A program made the position numbers and the translations under genes. The notes below the pieces were generated by a model, which saw nothing but the letters and a program-made list of their open reading frames with translations, was not told the DNA's origin and searched no databases. 64,000 nucleotides of DNA from Vibrio harveyi NBRC 15634 = ATCC 14126 = KCTC 12724 (GTDB lineage Bacteria > Pseudomonadota > Gammaproteobacteria > Enterobacterales > Vibrionaceae): positions 1-64,000 of the forward strand of contig NZ_BCUF01000005.1 of assembly GCF_001591145.1 (NCBI RefSeq), given 5' to 3'. Below, one piece after another: positions 26,375 through 35,081 of the stretch. How positions within the stretch are numbered: the first letter of the stretch is position 1; each line of letters opens with the position of its first letter.

Positions 26375-28798
26375 ATGGACCTGAATTACCTTCCTGAGCG
26401 TATCAAAGCGCACAAATTGGCACTGGTAAATATCGTAACGCCACCTGTCTGTACCGAGCGTGCAGAGGCATACACTCGTGCTTATCAAGCAAACGAAGAC
26501 AAACCTGTAATTGTCCAACGTGCGCTAGCACTGCAAGAGCACTTGCGCACTCGTACGATTTGGATTAAACACGATGAGTTGATCGTCGGTAACCAAGCGA
26601 GCAAAGTACGCGCTGCGCCTATTTTCCCGGAATATACTGTACGTTGGATTGAAGCGGAAATTGATGAGCTAGCCGACCGTCCTGGTGCAGGCTTTGCGGT
26701 TACTGAAGAAGATAAGCAAAGCATCCACAGCATCACACCGTACTGGCGCGGTAAAACCGTTCAAGACCGTTGTTATGGCTTGTTTACTGATGAGCAGCAA
26801 GAAATCTTAGCCAGCACCATCATTAAAGCCGAAGGCAACATGACTTCGGGTGACGCACACCTAGCGGTGGATAACGAGAAAATCTTGAAGCTAGGCATGA
26901 ACGGCTTGCTAGAGGATGTTCGTCAGCACCGTGCTAACAATGATGTTTCGACCTTTGAAGGCTTGAAGAAAGAGCAGTTCTATAAATCAGTCGAAATCGT
27001 ACTGCTTGCGATTCAAGAACACATGGTGAGCTACGCTGAATTGGCGGCAAAAATGGCGTTAGAAGAGACGCGCCCGCTACGCAAAGCTGAGTTAGAAAGC
27101 ATTGCTGCAAACTGTCGTCATGTCGCGAGCCACGCGCCAGAAAACTTCTGGCAAGCACTGCAGTTGAGCTACTTTGTTCAGTTGATGCTACAAATCGAAT
27201 CGAACGGTCACTCGGTTTCTTTCGGTCGTATGGACCAGTTCCTCAACGAGTTTTATGTTCGTGATATCGAAAACGGCACAATTGAGAAAGACTTTGCATT
27301 AGAGCTTTTACAAAGCTGTTGGTTGAAGCTGCTTGAAGTAAACAAGATCCGCTCTGGTGCGCACTCGAAAGCATCGGCAGGTTCTCCGCTGTATCAAAAC
27401 GTGTGTATCGGTGGTCAGAAGTTGAATGAAAAGGGTGAGCCTGAAGACGCAGTGAATCCACTTTCTTGGGCGATTCTAGAATCTTGTGGTCAGTTACGTT
27501 CGACGCAACCTAACTTGAGTGTGCGTTACCATGAAGGTTTGAACCAAGAATTCCTGATGGGTTGTATCGAAGTGATTAAATGCGGCTTCGGTATGCCTGC
27601 GTTCAACAACGATGAGATTGTCATCCCTGAATTCATCAAGCTTGGCGTAGAGAAAGAAGACGCTTACAACTACGCCTCTATCGGCTGTATCGAGACGGCG
27701 GTTCCCGGCAAATGGGGTTACCGTTGTACGGGCATGAGCTTCATTAACTTCGCTCGTATCCTGCTCGCTTCATTGAACGAAGGTGTGGATGCAACAACGG
27801 GTAAAGCCTTCTTGCCGCACGATAAGTCATTAGCAAAAGGTAACTTTGAGAACTTTGAGCAAGTGACGGCTTCTTGGGCAGAGCAAATCCGCTACTACAC
27901 CCGTAAATCGATTGAGATTGATACGGTAGTCGACAGTGTGCTTGAACAGCAGGCACAAGACATCTTCTGTTCAACGCTGGTGGATGACTGTTTGGCTCGC
28001 GGTAAAACCGTGAAAGAAGGTGGCGCGAAATACGATTGGGTATCTGGCTTGCAAGTCGGTATCGCGAACTTGGGTAACAGCCTAGCAGCAATCAAACACC
28101 TTGTTTTCGATGACGCGCAGATTACTCAGCCTGAGCTAGCAAAAGCATTGGCAGAAGATTTCGACGGCATGGAGAACGAGCAACTTCGCCAACGTCTTAT
28201 CAACTTTGCACCAAAATACGGTAACGATGATGATGCGGTAGACCAACTACTGGCAGACGCGTACCAAGTTTACATTGATGAGCTAGAGCAGTTTGTTAAT
28301 ACGCGTCATGGGCGTGGTCCAATTGGCGGAGGTTATTACGCAGGTACTTCAAGTATCTCGGCAAACGTCCCATTCGGTGCTTCAACCATGGCAACGCCGG
28401 ACGGTCGTAAAGCGAAAACACCATTGGCAGAAGGTGCAAGCCCGTCGTCTGGCTCAGACCGTTTAGGTCCAACAGCGGTATACAACTCGGTCGGTAAGAT
28501 CCAAGCGAATAAGATCCTTGGTGGCGTGCTGCTTAACCAGAAGTTAAGCCCGGCGGCGGTTGAGTCTGAAGGGGATAAGCTCAAGCTCTCTATGCTGATT
28601 CGCACCTTTTTCAACCACCACAAAGGTTGGCACGTGCAATACAACATCGTCTCTCGTGAGACCTTGCTAGCTGCGAAGAAGAACCCGGAGCAATATCGTG
28701 ATCTTGTTGTGCGAGTTGCAGGCTACTCAGCCTTCTTCACCGCGCTATCACCAGATGCGCAAGACGACATCATCGCACGTACTGAGCACGAACTGTAA
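26375..28798 (+). CDS. Glycyl-radical enzyme, YbiW/PflD type
   Basis: An 807-residue PFL-like enzyme. Active-site Cys438 is in ASIGCIET, a C-x-E motif (Glu440) found in dehydratase or C-O lyase glycyl-radical enzymes; pyruvate formate-lyase has adjacent cysteines instead. The radical glycine is Gly783 in RVAGYSAFF, 24 residues from the end. Length fits E. coli YbiW (about 810). YbiW and PflD have been reported to open anhydrohexitol phosphates to 1-deoxyfructose-6-P, then cut by FsaA/FsaB. The neighbouring fsa makes that the leading hypothesis; the exact substrate is not shown. Confidence 0.88.
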   Translation: MDLNYLPERIKAHKLALVNIVTPPVCTERAEAYTRAYQANEDKPVIVQRALALQEHLRTRTIWIKHDELIVGNQASKVRAAPIFPEYTVRWIEAEIDELADRPGAGFAVTEEDKQSIHSITPYWRGKTVQDRCYGLFTDEQQEILASTIIKAEGNMTSGDAHLAVDNEKILKLGMNGLLEDVRQHRANNDVSTFEGLKKEQFYKSVEIVLLAIQEHMVSYAELAAKMALEETRPLRKAELESIAANCRHVASHAPENFWQALQLSYFVQLMLQIESNGHSVSFGRMDQFLNEFYVRDIENGTIEKDFALELLQSCWLKLLEVNKIRSGAHSKASAGSPLYQNVCIGGQKLNEKGEPEDAVNPLSWAILESCGQLRSTQPNLSVRYHEGLNQEFLMGCIEVIKCGFGMPAFNNDEIVIPEFIKLGVEKEDAYNYASIGCIETAVPGKWGYRCTGMSFINFARILLASLNEGVDATTGKAFLPHDKSLAKGNFENFEQVTASWAEQIRYYTRKSIEIDTVVDSVLEQQAQDIFCSTLVDDCLARGKTVKEGGAKYDWVSGLQVGIANLGNSLAAIKHLVFDDAQITQPELAKALAEDFDGMENEQLRQRLINFAPKYGNDDDAVDQLLADAYQVYIDELEQFVNTRHGRGPIGGGYYAGTSSISANVPFGASTMATPDGRKAKTPLAEGASPSSGSDRLGPTAVYNSVGKIQANKILGGVLLNQKLSPAAVESEGDKLKLSMLIRTFFNHHKGWHVQYNIVSRETLLAAKKNPEQYRDLVVRVAGYSAFFTALSPDAQDDIIARTEHEL

Positions 28799-28818
28799 GT
28801 ACACTGATTAAGTAAAAC

Positions 28819-28846
28819 AAAAGGCACCAATTGGTGCCTTTTTGCG
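28819..28846 (+). terminator. Intrinsic terminator of the glycyl-radical operon
   Basis: AAAAGGCACCAA is followed directly by its complement and a T-run, 20 bases past the stop. The same palindrome core recurs at 31596-31620. Confidence 0.9.
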
Positions 28847-28943
28847 TTTTGGTATGAGTTTATTTACCCATATGCTCGTGGCGTATTTTACCGCAAGATC
28901 TACTACACCCCTTACAGTGGAAGAAAGCTAACCAGTCTTAAGA

Positions 28944-29849
28944 TTAGCTTTCTTGTTGTTTGACGAATTGTCCCGGTGTCATGCCGAAATGGTTTTTGAA
29001 TGCTCGAGTAAAGTGGGACTGGTCATTAAAGCCAAGCTCGTGCGCCGTTAAAGCGATATTGACTGAGCCAGAAGAGAGCGCCACTCGTGCTTGCTCTAAA
29101 CGTTTATTCATCAGGTACTGATAAGGCGTTACGCCGATGAGCTTTTTGAACTCCCTCAGAAAGTAAAACTTACTGCAACCGAGCAAGTCTGCGAGATCAT
29201 CGACCGAGATGTTGTTGCCGATGTTTTCTTCGATGTATTGGTCAATCTTATCGACTTGGTGTTGGTCAAATTTAGAGGCTGCAAGCTGGTTGTTCTTAAG
29301 GTCAAAGTAGTTGGAGTAGTTTTGGATATAGTGGGTTGCTAGGAGTGAAACCAAGTTGTTGAGGTAGGTTTTGCCATTTCGTCCTTTGGCTTTCGCTTCC
29401 AACATAAACAGCTCAATGATGCCTTTGATGGTTTCATCCAACACGTTGTAGTTGTTCAAAAATTGCAGCTCAATTCCCTCTAAATTTAGCGGGCAGTGTG
29501 AGAAAAACTCTTGTTCTTCAATCGCCAAAATCACGAAGTAACAAGGCTCTGCCACATCATGGGTAAACGGGGTTTTAGGTGGATTAATCCAAATGTTGCC
29601 CGGGCTGGTTTTCAGATCGGCGAACGTGCCATCTTTTTCGACGCTCCAGTTCAAATCTTTTTCTAGTGCCAATGCAAAGTAGAAGTAAGGGGTGTAGACA
29701 TTCTTCGGGTAGAAATAAGGGGACGTGCCTTTTTCTACCAATACGCCCGACCAATCTAATCCATGGTTTGAAAACTCAATATCCAGCACGTCGCCACAGC
29801 TTGATAGCGCATTAGATTCAGAGTCATAAAACTTAAGCTCGGACTTCAT
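28944..29849 (-). CDS. AraC-family transcriptional regulator
   Basis: A 301-residue regulator from the ATG at 29849 (AAGGA upstream; an upstream ATG at 29873 lacks a site). An N-terminal cupin-like effector domain (about 15-175) precedes the double helix-turn-helix (about 200-298): ISVDDLADLLGCSKFYFLREFKKLIGVTPYQYL and the second motif HELGFNDQSHFTRAFKNHFGMTPGQF. It lies between the glycyl-radical operon (convergent) and a divergent secreted hydrolase; the hydrolase/NTF2 pair is the more likely target. Confidence 0.88.
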   Translation of the reverse strand: MKSELKFYDSESNALSSCGDVLDIEFSNHGLDWSGVLVEKGTSPYFYPKNVYTPYFYFALALEKDLNWSVEKDGTFADLKTSPGNIWINPPKTPFTHDVAEPCYFVILAIEEQEFFSHCPLNLEGIELQFLNNYNVLDETIKGIIELFMLEAKAKGRNGKTYLNNLVSLLATHYIQNYSNYFDLKNNQLAASKFDQHQVDKIDQYIEENIGNNISVDDLADLLGCSKFYFLREFKKLIGVTPYQYLMNKRLEQARVALSSGSVNIALTAHELGFNDQSHFTRAFKNHFGMTPGQFVKQQES

Positions 29850-30040
29850 TTTCTTTCCTTTGTACTCTTCCACTTGCTAGCTGAAATTAGCCGAGTTTTG
29901 CACATTTCGTCAACTCATTGAGGGGGCAATAAAGTACAAAAACTTGGGCAGGAATGTTCAATCTTCTCTCGCGGTGCAGCGCTAATCTATACCCAAGTTA
30001 GCCGGACAGCTCAGGCAAAATATAAGACAGAGAGGATGCC

Positions 30041-31015
30041 ATGTTTAAGAAATCGCTTTTACTACTATTAGGTAGTTTGCCGTTCACCACCTTTGCTCAC
30101 TCAGTTTCTGCAAATGACAACAACACGAACCTAGCTTTAGAGGACACCACCATGAAACACATCGAACTCAATACTCAAGTTGGTCAACTAGCTGCAAACC
30201 TTTACCTACCAAAAGGTGCGAAGAATGCCCCAGTTGTTATCGTGACGGGGGCGTGGACAACAGTGAAAGAGCAGATGCCGGCGGTTTATGCCCAAGCATT
30301 GGCAGAGCGAGATTACGCGGCATTGACGTTTGATTTCCGTGGTTGGGGTGAAAGCAGAGACCACGTGATGTACTTAGAAGACCCTGCACGTAAAACCGCA
30401 GACATTCGCGCAGTGATTGAAGCGATGAGTCAACTCGATGGCGTTGATGCATCACGCATCGGTGGTTTGGGTATCTGTGCATCGGCGGGTTACATGCTAG
30501 ATGCGGTTGCCGGTAATGACAAAGTAAAAGCCGCGGCAGTGGTTGCTCCTTGGCTGCACGATAAAGCGATGGCGACTGAAATTTATGGCGGCGAAGAAAG
30601 CGCGAAAAACCTACTTGCAGCAGCGGAAGAGGCAGCACATTCATCGACTCCGGTTTACATCGAAGCGGCAAGCACAACCAATGAGAGCGCATTGATGTTC
30701 CAAGCGCCTTACTACACGGAGACTGACCGCGGTTTGATTCCTGAATATGACAACCAATACAACGTTGCATCATGGGCTGGTTGGTTGAACTACGACGCTC
30801 AAGCAAGCGCAGCAACACAAGATAAACCAGTGCTAATGGTGGCATCTGAAGCCATGGCTCTGCCTGCTGGTGCGCATCGTTACATCGAGAATGCTGGTAG
30901 CAACGTTAACGCAGTATGGTTATACGACATCAATCAATTCGATTTCTATGACCAGTCAGAAGCGGTAAAACTGGCTGTCGATGAAGTTGTCGAGCATTTC
31001 GAAGCGAACCTATAA
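30041..31015 (+). CDS. Exported alpha/beta hydrolase, Cys-nucleophile type
   Basis: A 324-residue protein with a signal peptide (1-19, TTFA-H). The alpha/beta-hydrolase core starts near residue 60. The elbow GGLGICASAGY aligns with GLGVCSGGGY of the hydrolase at 15245, so Cys146 is the likely nucleophile, although Ser148 is two residues away. The C-terminal region lacks an obvious catalytic His in the usual G-x-x-H form (YDINQFDFYD instead), so activity is uncertain. Nine-base spacing to the NTF2-like gene suggests an operon. Confidence 0.75.
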   Translation: MFKKSLLLLLGSLPFTTFAHSVSANDNNTNLALEDTTMKHIELNTQVGQLAANLYLPKGAKNAPVVIVTGAWTTVKEQMPAVYAQALAERDYAALTFDFRGWGESRDHVMYLEDPARKTADIRAVIEAMSQLDGVDASRIGGLGICASAGYMLDAVAGNDKVKAAAVVAPWLHDKAMATEIYGGEESAKNLLAAAEEAAHSSTPVYIEAASTTNESALMFQAPYYTETDRGLIPEYDNQYNVASWAGWLNYDAQASAATQDKPVLMVASEAMALPAGAHRYIENAGSNVNAVWLYDINQFDFYDQSEAVKLAVDEVVEHFEANL

Positions 31016-31026
31016 GGAATCGTGTG

Positions 31027-31575
31027 ATGAAGCTTAAACAACTATGGTTGCTGTTTGTCGGAGTGATTGCCATGAATGTGAATGCTCAAACCATGTCTTT
31101 GGACGAAGCGAAAATTCGTAGCAACATTAACAGCTTCTCGGCTTTGGCAGACCAAGGCGCATTTGAATACTTAGGTCGATTGTTCGCTCCAGAATTGACG
31201 GTGGATTACACCACGCTGTTTGGCGGTGAAGCCCAACAAGTCAAACGCCAAGATTTAATGCAGCAGTGGGCGGGATTCTTGCCTGGGTTTGATGCGACAT
31301 TCCATGACTTGAGCAATCTGAACGTCTCTATTGATGGCGATAAGGCGAGTGCGACAGTGGATTTCACTGCAAGTCATTGGCTCGATGAAGAGGGTTTTTG
31401 GGCGGTTTCGGGTGAATACGAGTTTGGTTTGCAACGGGCGGGCGATAACTGGCAAATCACTTCAGTGACACTGAATCGAAAATCAGAACAAGGTAGCCGA
31501 AATATCTTGGCAGACGCGCCTAAGCATGCAGCGCAGAACTTAAAAGTGCGCGAAGCACTGAAAGTGACGTACTAA
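31027..31575 (+). CDS. Exported NTF2/SnoaL-like protein
   Basis: A 182-residue protein starting at ATG 31027 (AAGGA 8 bases upstream; GTG at 31024 is also possible). Signal peptide 1-20 (MNVNA-Q). The mature part has the SnoaL/NTF2 pattern: an alpha-helical opening with YLGRLFAPELTVDYTTLFGG, then VSIDGDKASATVDFTASHW and NWQITSVTLNRK strands. Such folds serve as small-molecule isomerases or binding cups. It is cotranscribed with the exported hydrolase. Confidence 0.75.
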   Translation: MKLKQLWLLFVGVIAMNVNAQTMSLDEAKIRSNINSFSALADQGAFEYLGRLFAPELTVDYTTLFGGEAQQVKRQDLMQQWAGFLPGFDATFHDLSNLNVSIDGDKASATVDFTASHWLDEEGFWAVSGEYEFGLQRAGDNWQITSVTLNRKSEQGSRNILADAPKHAAQNLKVREALKVTY

Positions 31576-31595
31576 TAAACGCGTCAGAGCGTCAC

Positions 31596-31620
31596 AAAGG
31601 CACCAATTGGTGCCTTTTTC
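31596..31620 (+). terminator. Intrinsic terminator after the NTF2-like gene
   Basis: AAAGGCACCAA and TTGGTGCCTTT plus a T-run; the core is identical to the terminator at 28819. Confidence 0.9.
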
Positions 31621-31716
31621 TATTTGAGCTGTATCGTGTTTAGTTGCATAACTGATTGATTAATTGAGTGGTTTCAATAGGGTGGGAGAAAATTAAAAAG
31701 AAGGGTAGAAGAACGG

Positions 31717-32046
31717 ATGTTTTTACTCATCGCAATACTTGCAGGGGTAGCGGCGTTAATTTGGTTTTATCGAGAAGGGCAAGTCATTGGCTTGAACCGG
31801 ATCCTCGGCATACTTTATTTTATTACTTACGCTGTGGTGTATTTGTACATTCCACCATTTCTCGAAATGGGGCATCAATACATTGGCAAAACTTACGAGT
31901 TGATCCCCATTGCCTGCCTTTATGGCATTTTGCACCCAGATCCTGAGGAAGCAACGACTGAACAGAAGGCGATAAGCTTTTTTTCATGGTGTGGCTTGCT
32001 CTTTATCAGCTGTTTCTTGTTGTATTTCAAAATGAATGTCTGGTGA
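31717..32046 (+). CDS. Small membrane protein, unknown
   Basis: A 109-residue protein with three hydrophobic helices (about 2-18, 28-45 and 85-105) and a short polar loop with HPDPEEATTEQK. No family was recognised. AGAAG lies upstream of the ATG. It is followed after 30 bases by the NUDIX gene and may share its transcript. Confidence 0.55.
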   Translation: MFLLIAILAGVAALIWFYREGQVIGLNRILGILYFITYAVVYLYIPPFLEMGHQYIGKTYELIPIACLYGILHPDPEEATTEQKAISFFSWCGLLFISCFLLYFKMNVW

Positions 32047-32076
32047 GAAACTAAACACTAAGTTCAAGGAAGATAA

Positions 32077-32541
32077 ATGAGTGCCAGTCACTACCTAAAA
32101 GAGCTACGCAGCAAAGTTGGTAATCAAGTATTAATGATCCCAGGTGTTGCTGCGGTGATCCTCAATCAAAACAACCAACTTCTGTTGCAAAAGAAATCTG
32201 ATGGCAGTTGGAGCTTACCAGCAGGCATGATTGAACCAGGTGAGTCACCTTCGCAAGCTGTGATTCGAGAAGTAAGAGAAGAAACCGGACTCGCGGTTGA
32301 AGTTGAACGTGTGCTCGGTGTTTTTGGTGGAGAGGGATTTGGTTTTGCTTATCCAAACGGAGACCAAGTTGAATACACAGTGATCATGTTTAAGTGTCAA
32401 CAAACAGGACAGTTTGCAGAAGACTTAGATGAGGAGACGATCGAGCTGGCTTGGTTCTCGAGATCAGATATGCCGACACTTGCTTTGCCTTATCCTCTTG
32501 AGTGCTTATTTGCAGAAAACATCGAGCCATTAGTTTCGTAA
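32077..32541 (+). CDS. NUDIX hydrolase
   Basis: A 154-residue protein. The Nudix box is complete at residues 50-72: G50, E56, R64-E65, E68-E69, G71-L72 (G-x5-E-x7-RE-U-x-EE-x-G-U). It should hydrolyse a nucleoside diphosphate linked to another moiety, with Mg2+. Substrate unknown. AAGGAAG precedes the start. Confidence 0.9.
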   Translation: MSASHYLKELRSKVGNQVLMIPGVAAVILNQNNQLLLQKKSDGSWSLPAGMIEPGESPSQAVIREVREETGLAVEVERVLGVFGGEGFGFAYPNGDQVEYTVIMFKCQQTGQFAEDLDEETIELAWFSRSDMPTLALPYPLECLFAENIEPLVS

Positions 32542-32685
32542 TAATCATCGAACTAGAATGTATTTATCCTGTTGATTTTGTGAGAAAGATTATTGAGGCA
32601 TTGAATGAAAACTGTCAGTATCCAACATTCGATGCTGATTATTCATTTGGCGTCATTGGTTGTTATTTATAAGCAGAGAAAAAAT

Positions 32686-33153
32686 ATGTTTAAAAAAGCT
32701 CTAGTTCTAGCTCTTCCTGTTGTATTAGCAGGTTGTTCCGCACCTAAATATACGGCTGAGCCGATTGCGCAGTCGAATCAAAGCAAAGAAATCACCATCG
32801 TAAAAGATAATGCGACAAGAGCAGTGTTCTTAGATTCTTTGCAAGAATGGTGCTTAGACACTGCGCGTAAATGTACAGTGGTCAGTGATGGCACTGCACC
32901 TAAGGCAGATGAACTGACGCTAACCTATGTGTCTCGCTGGAGTTGGGACTTTAGAACCTTTATTGCGGATGCAAAGATTAACGCTTATAAAAATGACCAG
33001 AAAGTTGGTCAAGTTGAATTTAAAGCACCAAACAATGGTAATTTGGACAAATTTGGTACAGATACCAAGCGTATCGAGTCGATGATTAAGATCTTATTTG
33101 GAGAGCAGACAATTAGCGATGCTCAACAGAAAATTAAATCTGGTGAAATCTAA
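32686..33153 (+). CDS. Small lipoprotein (Sbal_3080-like family)
   Basis: A 155-residue predicted lipoprotein from the ATG at 32686; the longer frame from 32605 is rejected because the signal peptide starts here. The lipobox is LAGC (Cys16). The mature region has two Cys (EWCLDTARKC) and a beta-rich segment LTLTYVSRWSWDFRTFIADAKINAY, reminiscent of Sbal_3080-type lipoproteins. Function unknown. Terminator at 33177. Confidence 0.65.
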   Translation: MFKKALVLALPVVLAGCSAPKYTAEPIAQSNQSKEITIVKDNATRAVFLDSLQEWCLDTARKCTVVSDGTAPKADELTLTYVSRWSWDFRTFIADAKINAYKNDQKVGQVEFKAPNNGNLDKFGTDTKRIESMIKILFGEQTISDAQQKIKSGEI

Positions 33154-33176
33154 ATACATAGCTTAAGAACATAATG

Positions 33177-33217
33177 AAAGCTCAAAAGTAATGTCCTTCT
33201 TTTGAGCTTTATTTTTT
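33177..33217 (+). terminator. Intrinsic terminator after the small lipoprotein gene
   Basis: Perfect 12-base arms AAAGCTCAAAAG and CTTTTGAGCTTT, 10-base loop, followed by ATTTTTTG. Confidence 0.9.
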
Positions 33218-33247
33218 GTGATATTTAAGCCTGAAAGATGGTGCTAT

Positions 33248-33739
33248 ATGGAAATAGTTAAAGCCAATCTCAGCCATTTTGAAGCGTTTGAGCAGTATGT
33301 TGAAAAGTGTGCTCTGGCGGGAATGGAAATGTACATCATCGCCCAAAGCGACAGTGAAGCGCTGCTGAAAAAACGAATTGGATACGCGAAAGACGAAGGT
33401 TTGCCGGAAGGTTGGACGCCGTCTTCGACATATTTCTGTATAGAGGAAGGAGTGATACTTGGTTCGATCCGGGTTCGTGATGGTAATAACGACTACCTTG
33501 AAAATGTGATTGGGCACATTGGTTACGAAACTGCGCCTGATGTTCAACGTAAAGGCATCGCCACATTTATGTTGAATTGGGTGAAAACCGAAATCATTAA
33601 GGACTTTGCTATCGTGACTTGTGATGTGAACAATACCGCATCAAGACGCGTGATCGAAAAAGCGGGTGGCGAGTTCCTCAATACATTCTATTCAGAGCAA
33701 GATAAATACGAAGTGCGCCGCTATCGATTGTCGGCATAG
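33248..33739 (+). CDS. GNAT-family N-acetyltransferase
   Basis: A 163-residue protein starting at 33248 (MEIVKANLSHFEAF, a typical GNAT opening). Motif A is GHIGYETAPDVQRKGIATFML, with R-K-G-I-A as the acetyl-CoA loop, then CDVNNTASRRVIEKAGGEF. It resembles predicted acetyltransferases of the YedL/YjcF-like group. Acceptor unknown. Confidence 0.85.
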   Translation: MEIVKANLSHFEAFEQYVEKCALAGMEMYIIAQSDSEALLKKRIGYAKDEGLPEGWTPSSTYFCIEEGVILGSIRVRDGNNDYLENVIGHIGYETAPDVQRKGIATFMLNWVKTEIIKDFAIVTCDVNNTASRRVIEKAGGEFLNTFYSEQDKYEVRRYRLSA

Positions 33740-33755
33740 TAAGCTCATTGAGATG

Positions 33756-33787
33756 AACAAACGCCCTCGTGATTAAGGGCGTTTGTT
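33756..33787. terminator. Bidirectional terminator between GNAT and cydX
   Basis: Arms AACAAACGCCCT and AGGGCGTTTGTT with an 8-base loop, between convergent genes ending at 33739 (+) and 33818 (-). Confidence 0.85.
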
Positions 33788-33817
33788 ATTGGGAATGCTC
33801 CGTTCTGAAGTGAGAGG

Positions 33818-33925
33818 TTAGAACTCTTCCTCTTCAAAGCGTCCTGTGTTTTCTAGCCATAAACCATTGATGACGCCAAAGGCGCAGGCGAGTAATACGC
33901 CAAGTACCCAACACATGTACCACAT
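33818..33925 (-). CDS. cydX: Cytochrome bd oxidase small subunit CydX
   Basis: A 35-residue protein found by direct reading. It opens MWYMCWVLGVLLACAFGVI, matching CydX (E. coli MWYFAWILGTLLACSFGVI), has one transmembrane helix (about 4-22) and an acidic tail GRFEEEEF. The start is 10 bases beyond cydB with AGGAGG upstream. CydX stabilises the heme site of CydAB in E. coli. It is a little shorter than the enterobacterial form. Confidence 0.92.
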   Translation of the reverse strand: MWYMCWVLGVLLACAFGVINGLWLENTGRFEEEEF

Positions 33926-33935
33926 ACTTGCCTCC

Positions 33936-35072
33936 TTAATAGAGTGATGAACTATTGCTGCGGATGTAGTTGTTATCCAAACGTCCGAACATTTTGTAAT
34001 AACACCATGCGGTGTAGCCCAAAATCACAGGAACAACGATGATGGCAACGATAGAAATGATGCCGAGCGTTTTCTCACTCGATGTCGCATCCCATAACGT
34101 TAAGCTGTGTGATGGGTTGATGCTTGATGGCATGATCATCGGGAACAAGGTGACGCCTGCGGTTAAGATGATGCAAGCGATCGCAATACTCGACATAGTG
34201 AACGCCACTCCAGCACGGCGAGAGACTGTTGCCCAAAAGCACACGAGTAAGCTGGTTACCGCAGTGAACGGAATCAGCCAAAGTTGTGGCATTTCGCTGA
34301 AGTTATGCAATAAGTCACCTGCAATACTCACCACTTGTTTGTTGAGTGGGTTTGAAATGCCATCTTTTAGCATCGCGCCGATGATGATGTAACCTGATTG
34401 CGATGCCGCAAACAAACCACCGAACATAAACAACATCATGGTTGCACCCGCACCCCACAACGTAATGTTTTGTGCTCGTGCACGTAGATCATGTTTTGTC
34501 TTCATTTGAAGGAAAGCAGCACCTTGCGTCACCACCATGGTCAAACTCACCAAGCCACACAGAATTGGGAATGGAGTGAGCAAGTCAAAGAACCCACCTT
34601 GATAATCGAGCATCAGCAAGTTGTTTAACTCGAACGGTACGCCAACCAACAAGTTACCGAAGCCAACCCCAAAGATAATCGGTGGAATCACACCACTGAT
34701 GAACAAGGCGACATCACACACATTGCGCCATTGCGGATTATCGATTTTAGCTCGGTAATCCATACCAATAGGGCGCAACCAAAGGGATGCGAGTACCAAG
34801 AGCATGGCAATATAGAATCCGGAGAACGCTGCGGCGTATACCAAGGGCCATATCGCGAAGATGGCACCGCCAGCGGTGATCAGCCAAACTTGGTTGCCGT
34901 CCCAGTGCGGCGCGATAGCGTTAAGCATTACGCGACGTTCTAGGTTCTTTTTCCCCATAACAGGGAGCAGCGCGGCTACCCCCATATCGAATCCGTCAGT
35001 GATGGTAAAACCAATCAACAGCACACCAACGATCGCCCAAGTAAATAGGCGTAGGTTTTCGTAATCAAACAT
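33936..35072 (-). CDS. cydB: Cytochrome bd ubiquinol oxidase subunit II
   Basis: A 378-residue, roughly eight- or nine-helix subunit, matching E. coli CydB in length. FDYENLRLFTWAIVGVLLIGFTITDGFDMG is the family start (Asp29 region), with LNAIAPHWDGNQVWLITAGGAIFA conserved after it. It partners CydA in the quinol:O2 oxidase that contains heme b and d and no copper. The gap to cydA is 9 bases, to cydX 10. Confidence 0.95.
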   Translation of the reverse strand: MFDYENLRLFTWAIVGVLLIGFTITDGFDMGVAALLPVMGKKNLERRVMLNAIAPHWDGNQVWLITAGGAIFAIWPLVYAAAFSGFYIAMLLVLASLWLRPIGMDYRAKIDNPQWRNVCDVALFISGVIPPIIFGVGFGNLLVGVPFELNNLLMLDYQGGFFDLLTPFPILCGLVSLTMVVTQGAAFLQMKTKHDLRARAQNITLWGAGATMMLFMFGGLFAASQSGYIIIGAMLKDGISNPLNKQVVSIAGDLLHNFSEMPQLWLIPFTAVTSLLVCFWATVSRRAGVAFTMSSIAIACIILTAGVTLFPMIMPSSINPSHSLTLWDATSSEKTLGIISIVAIIVVPVILGYTAWCYYKMFGRLDNNYIRSNSSSLY

Positions 35073-35081
35073 AGTGCCTCC

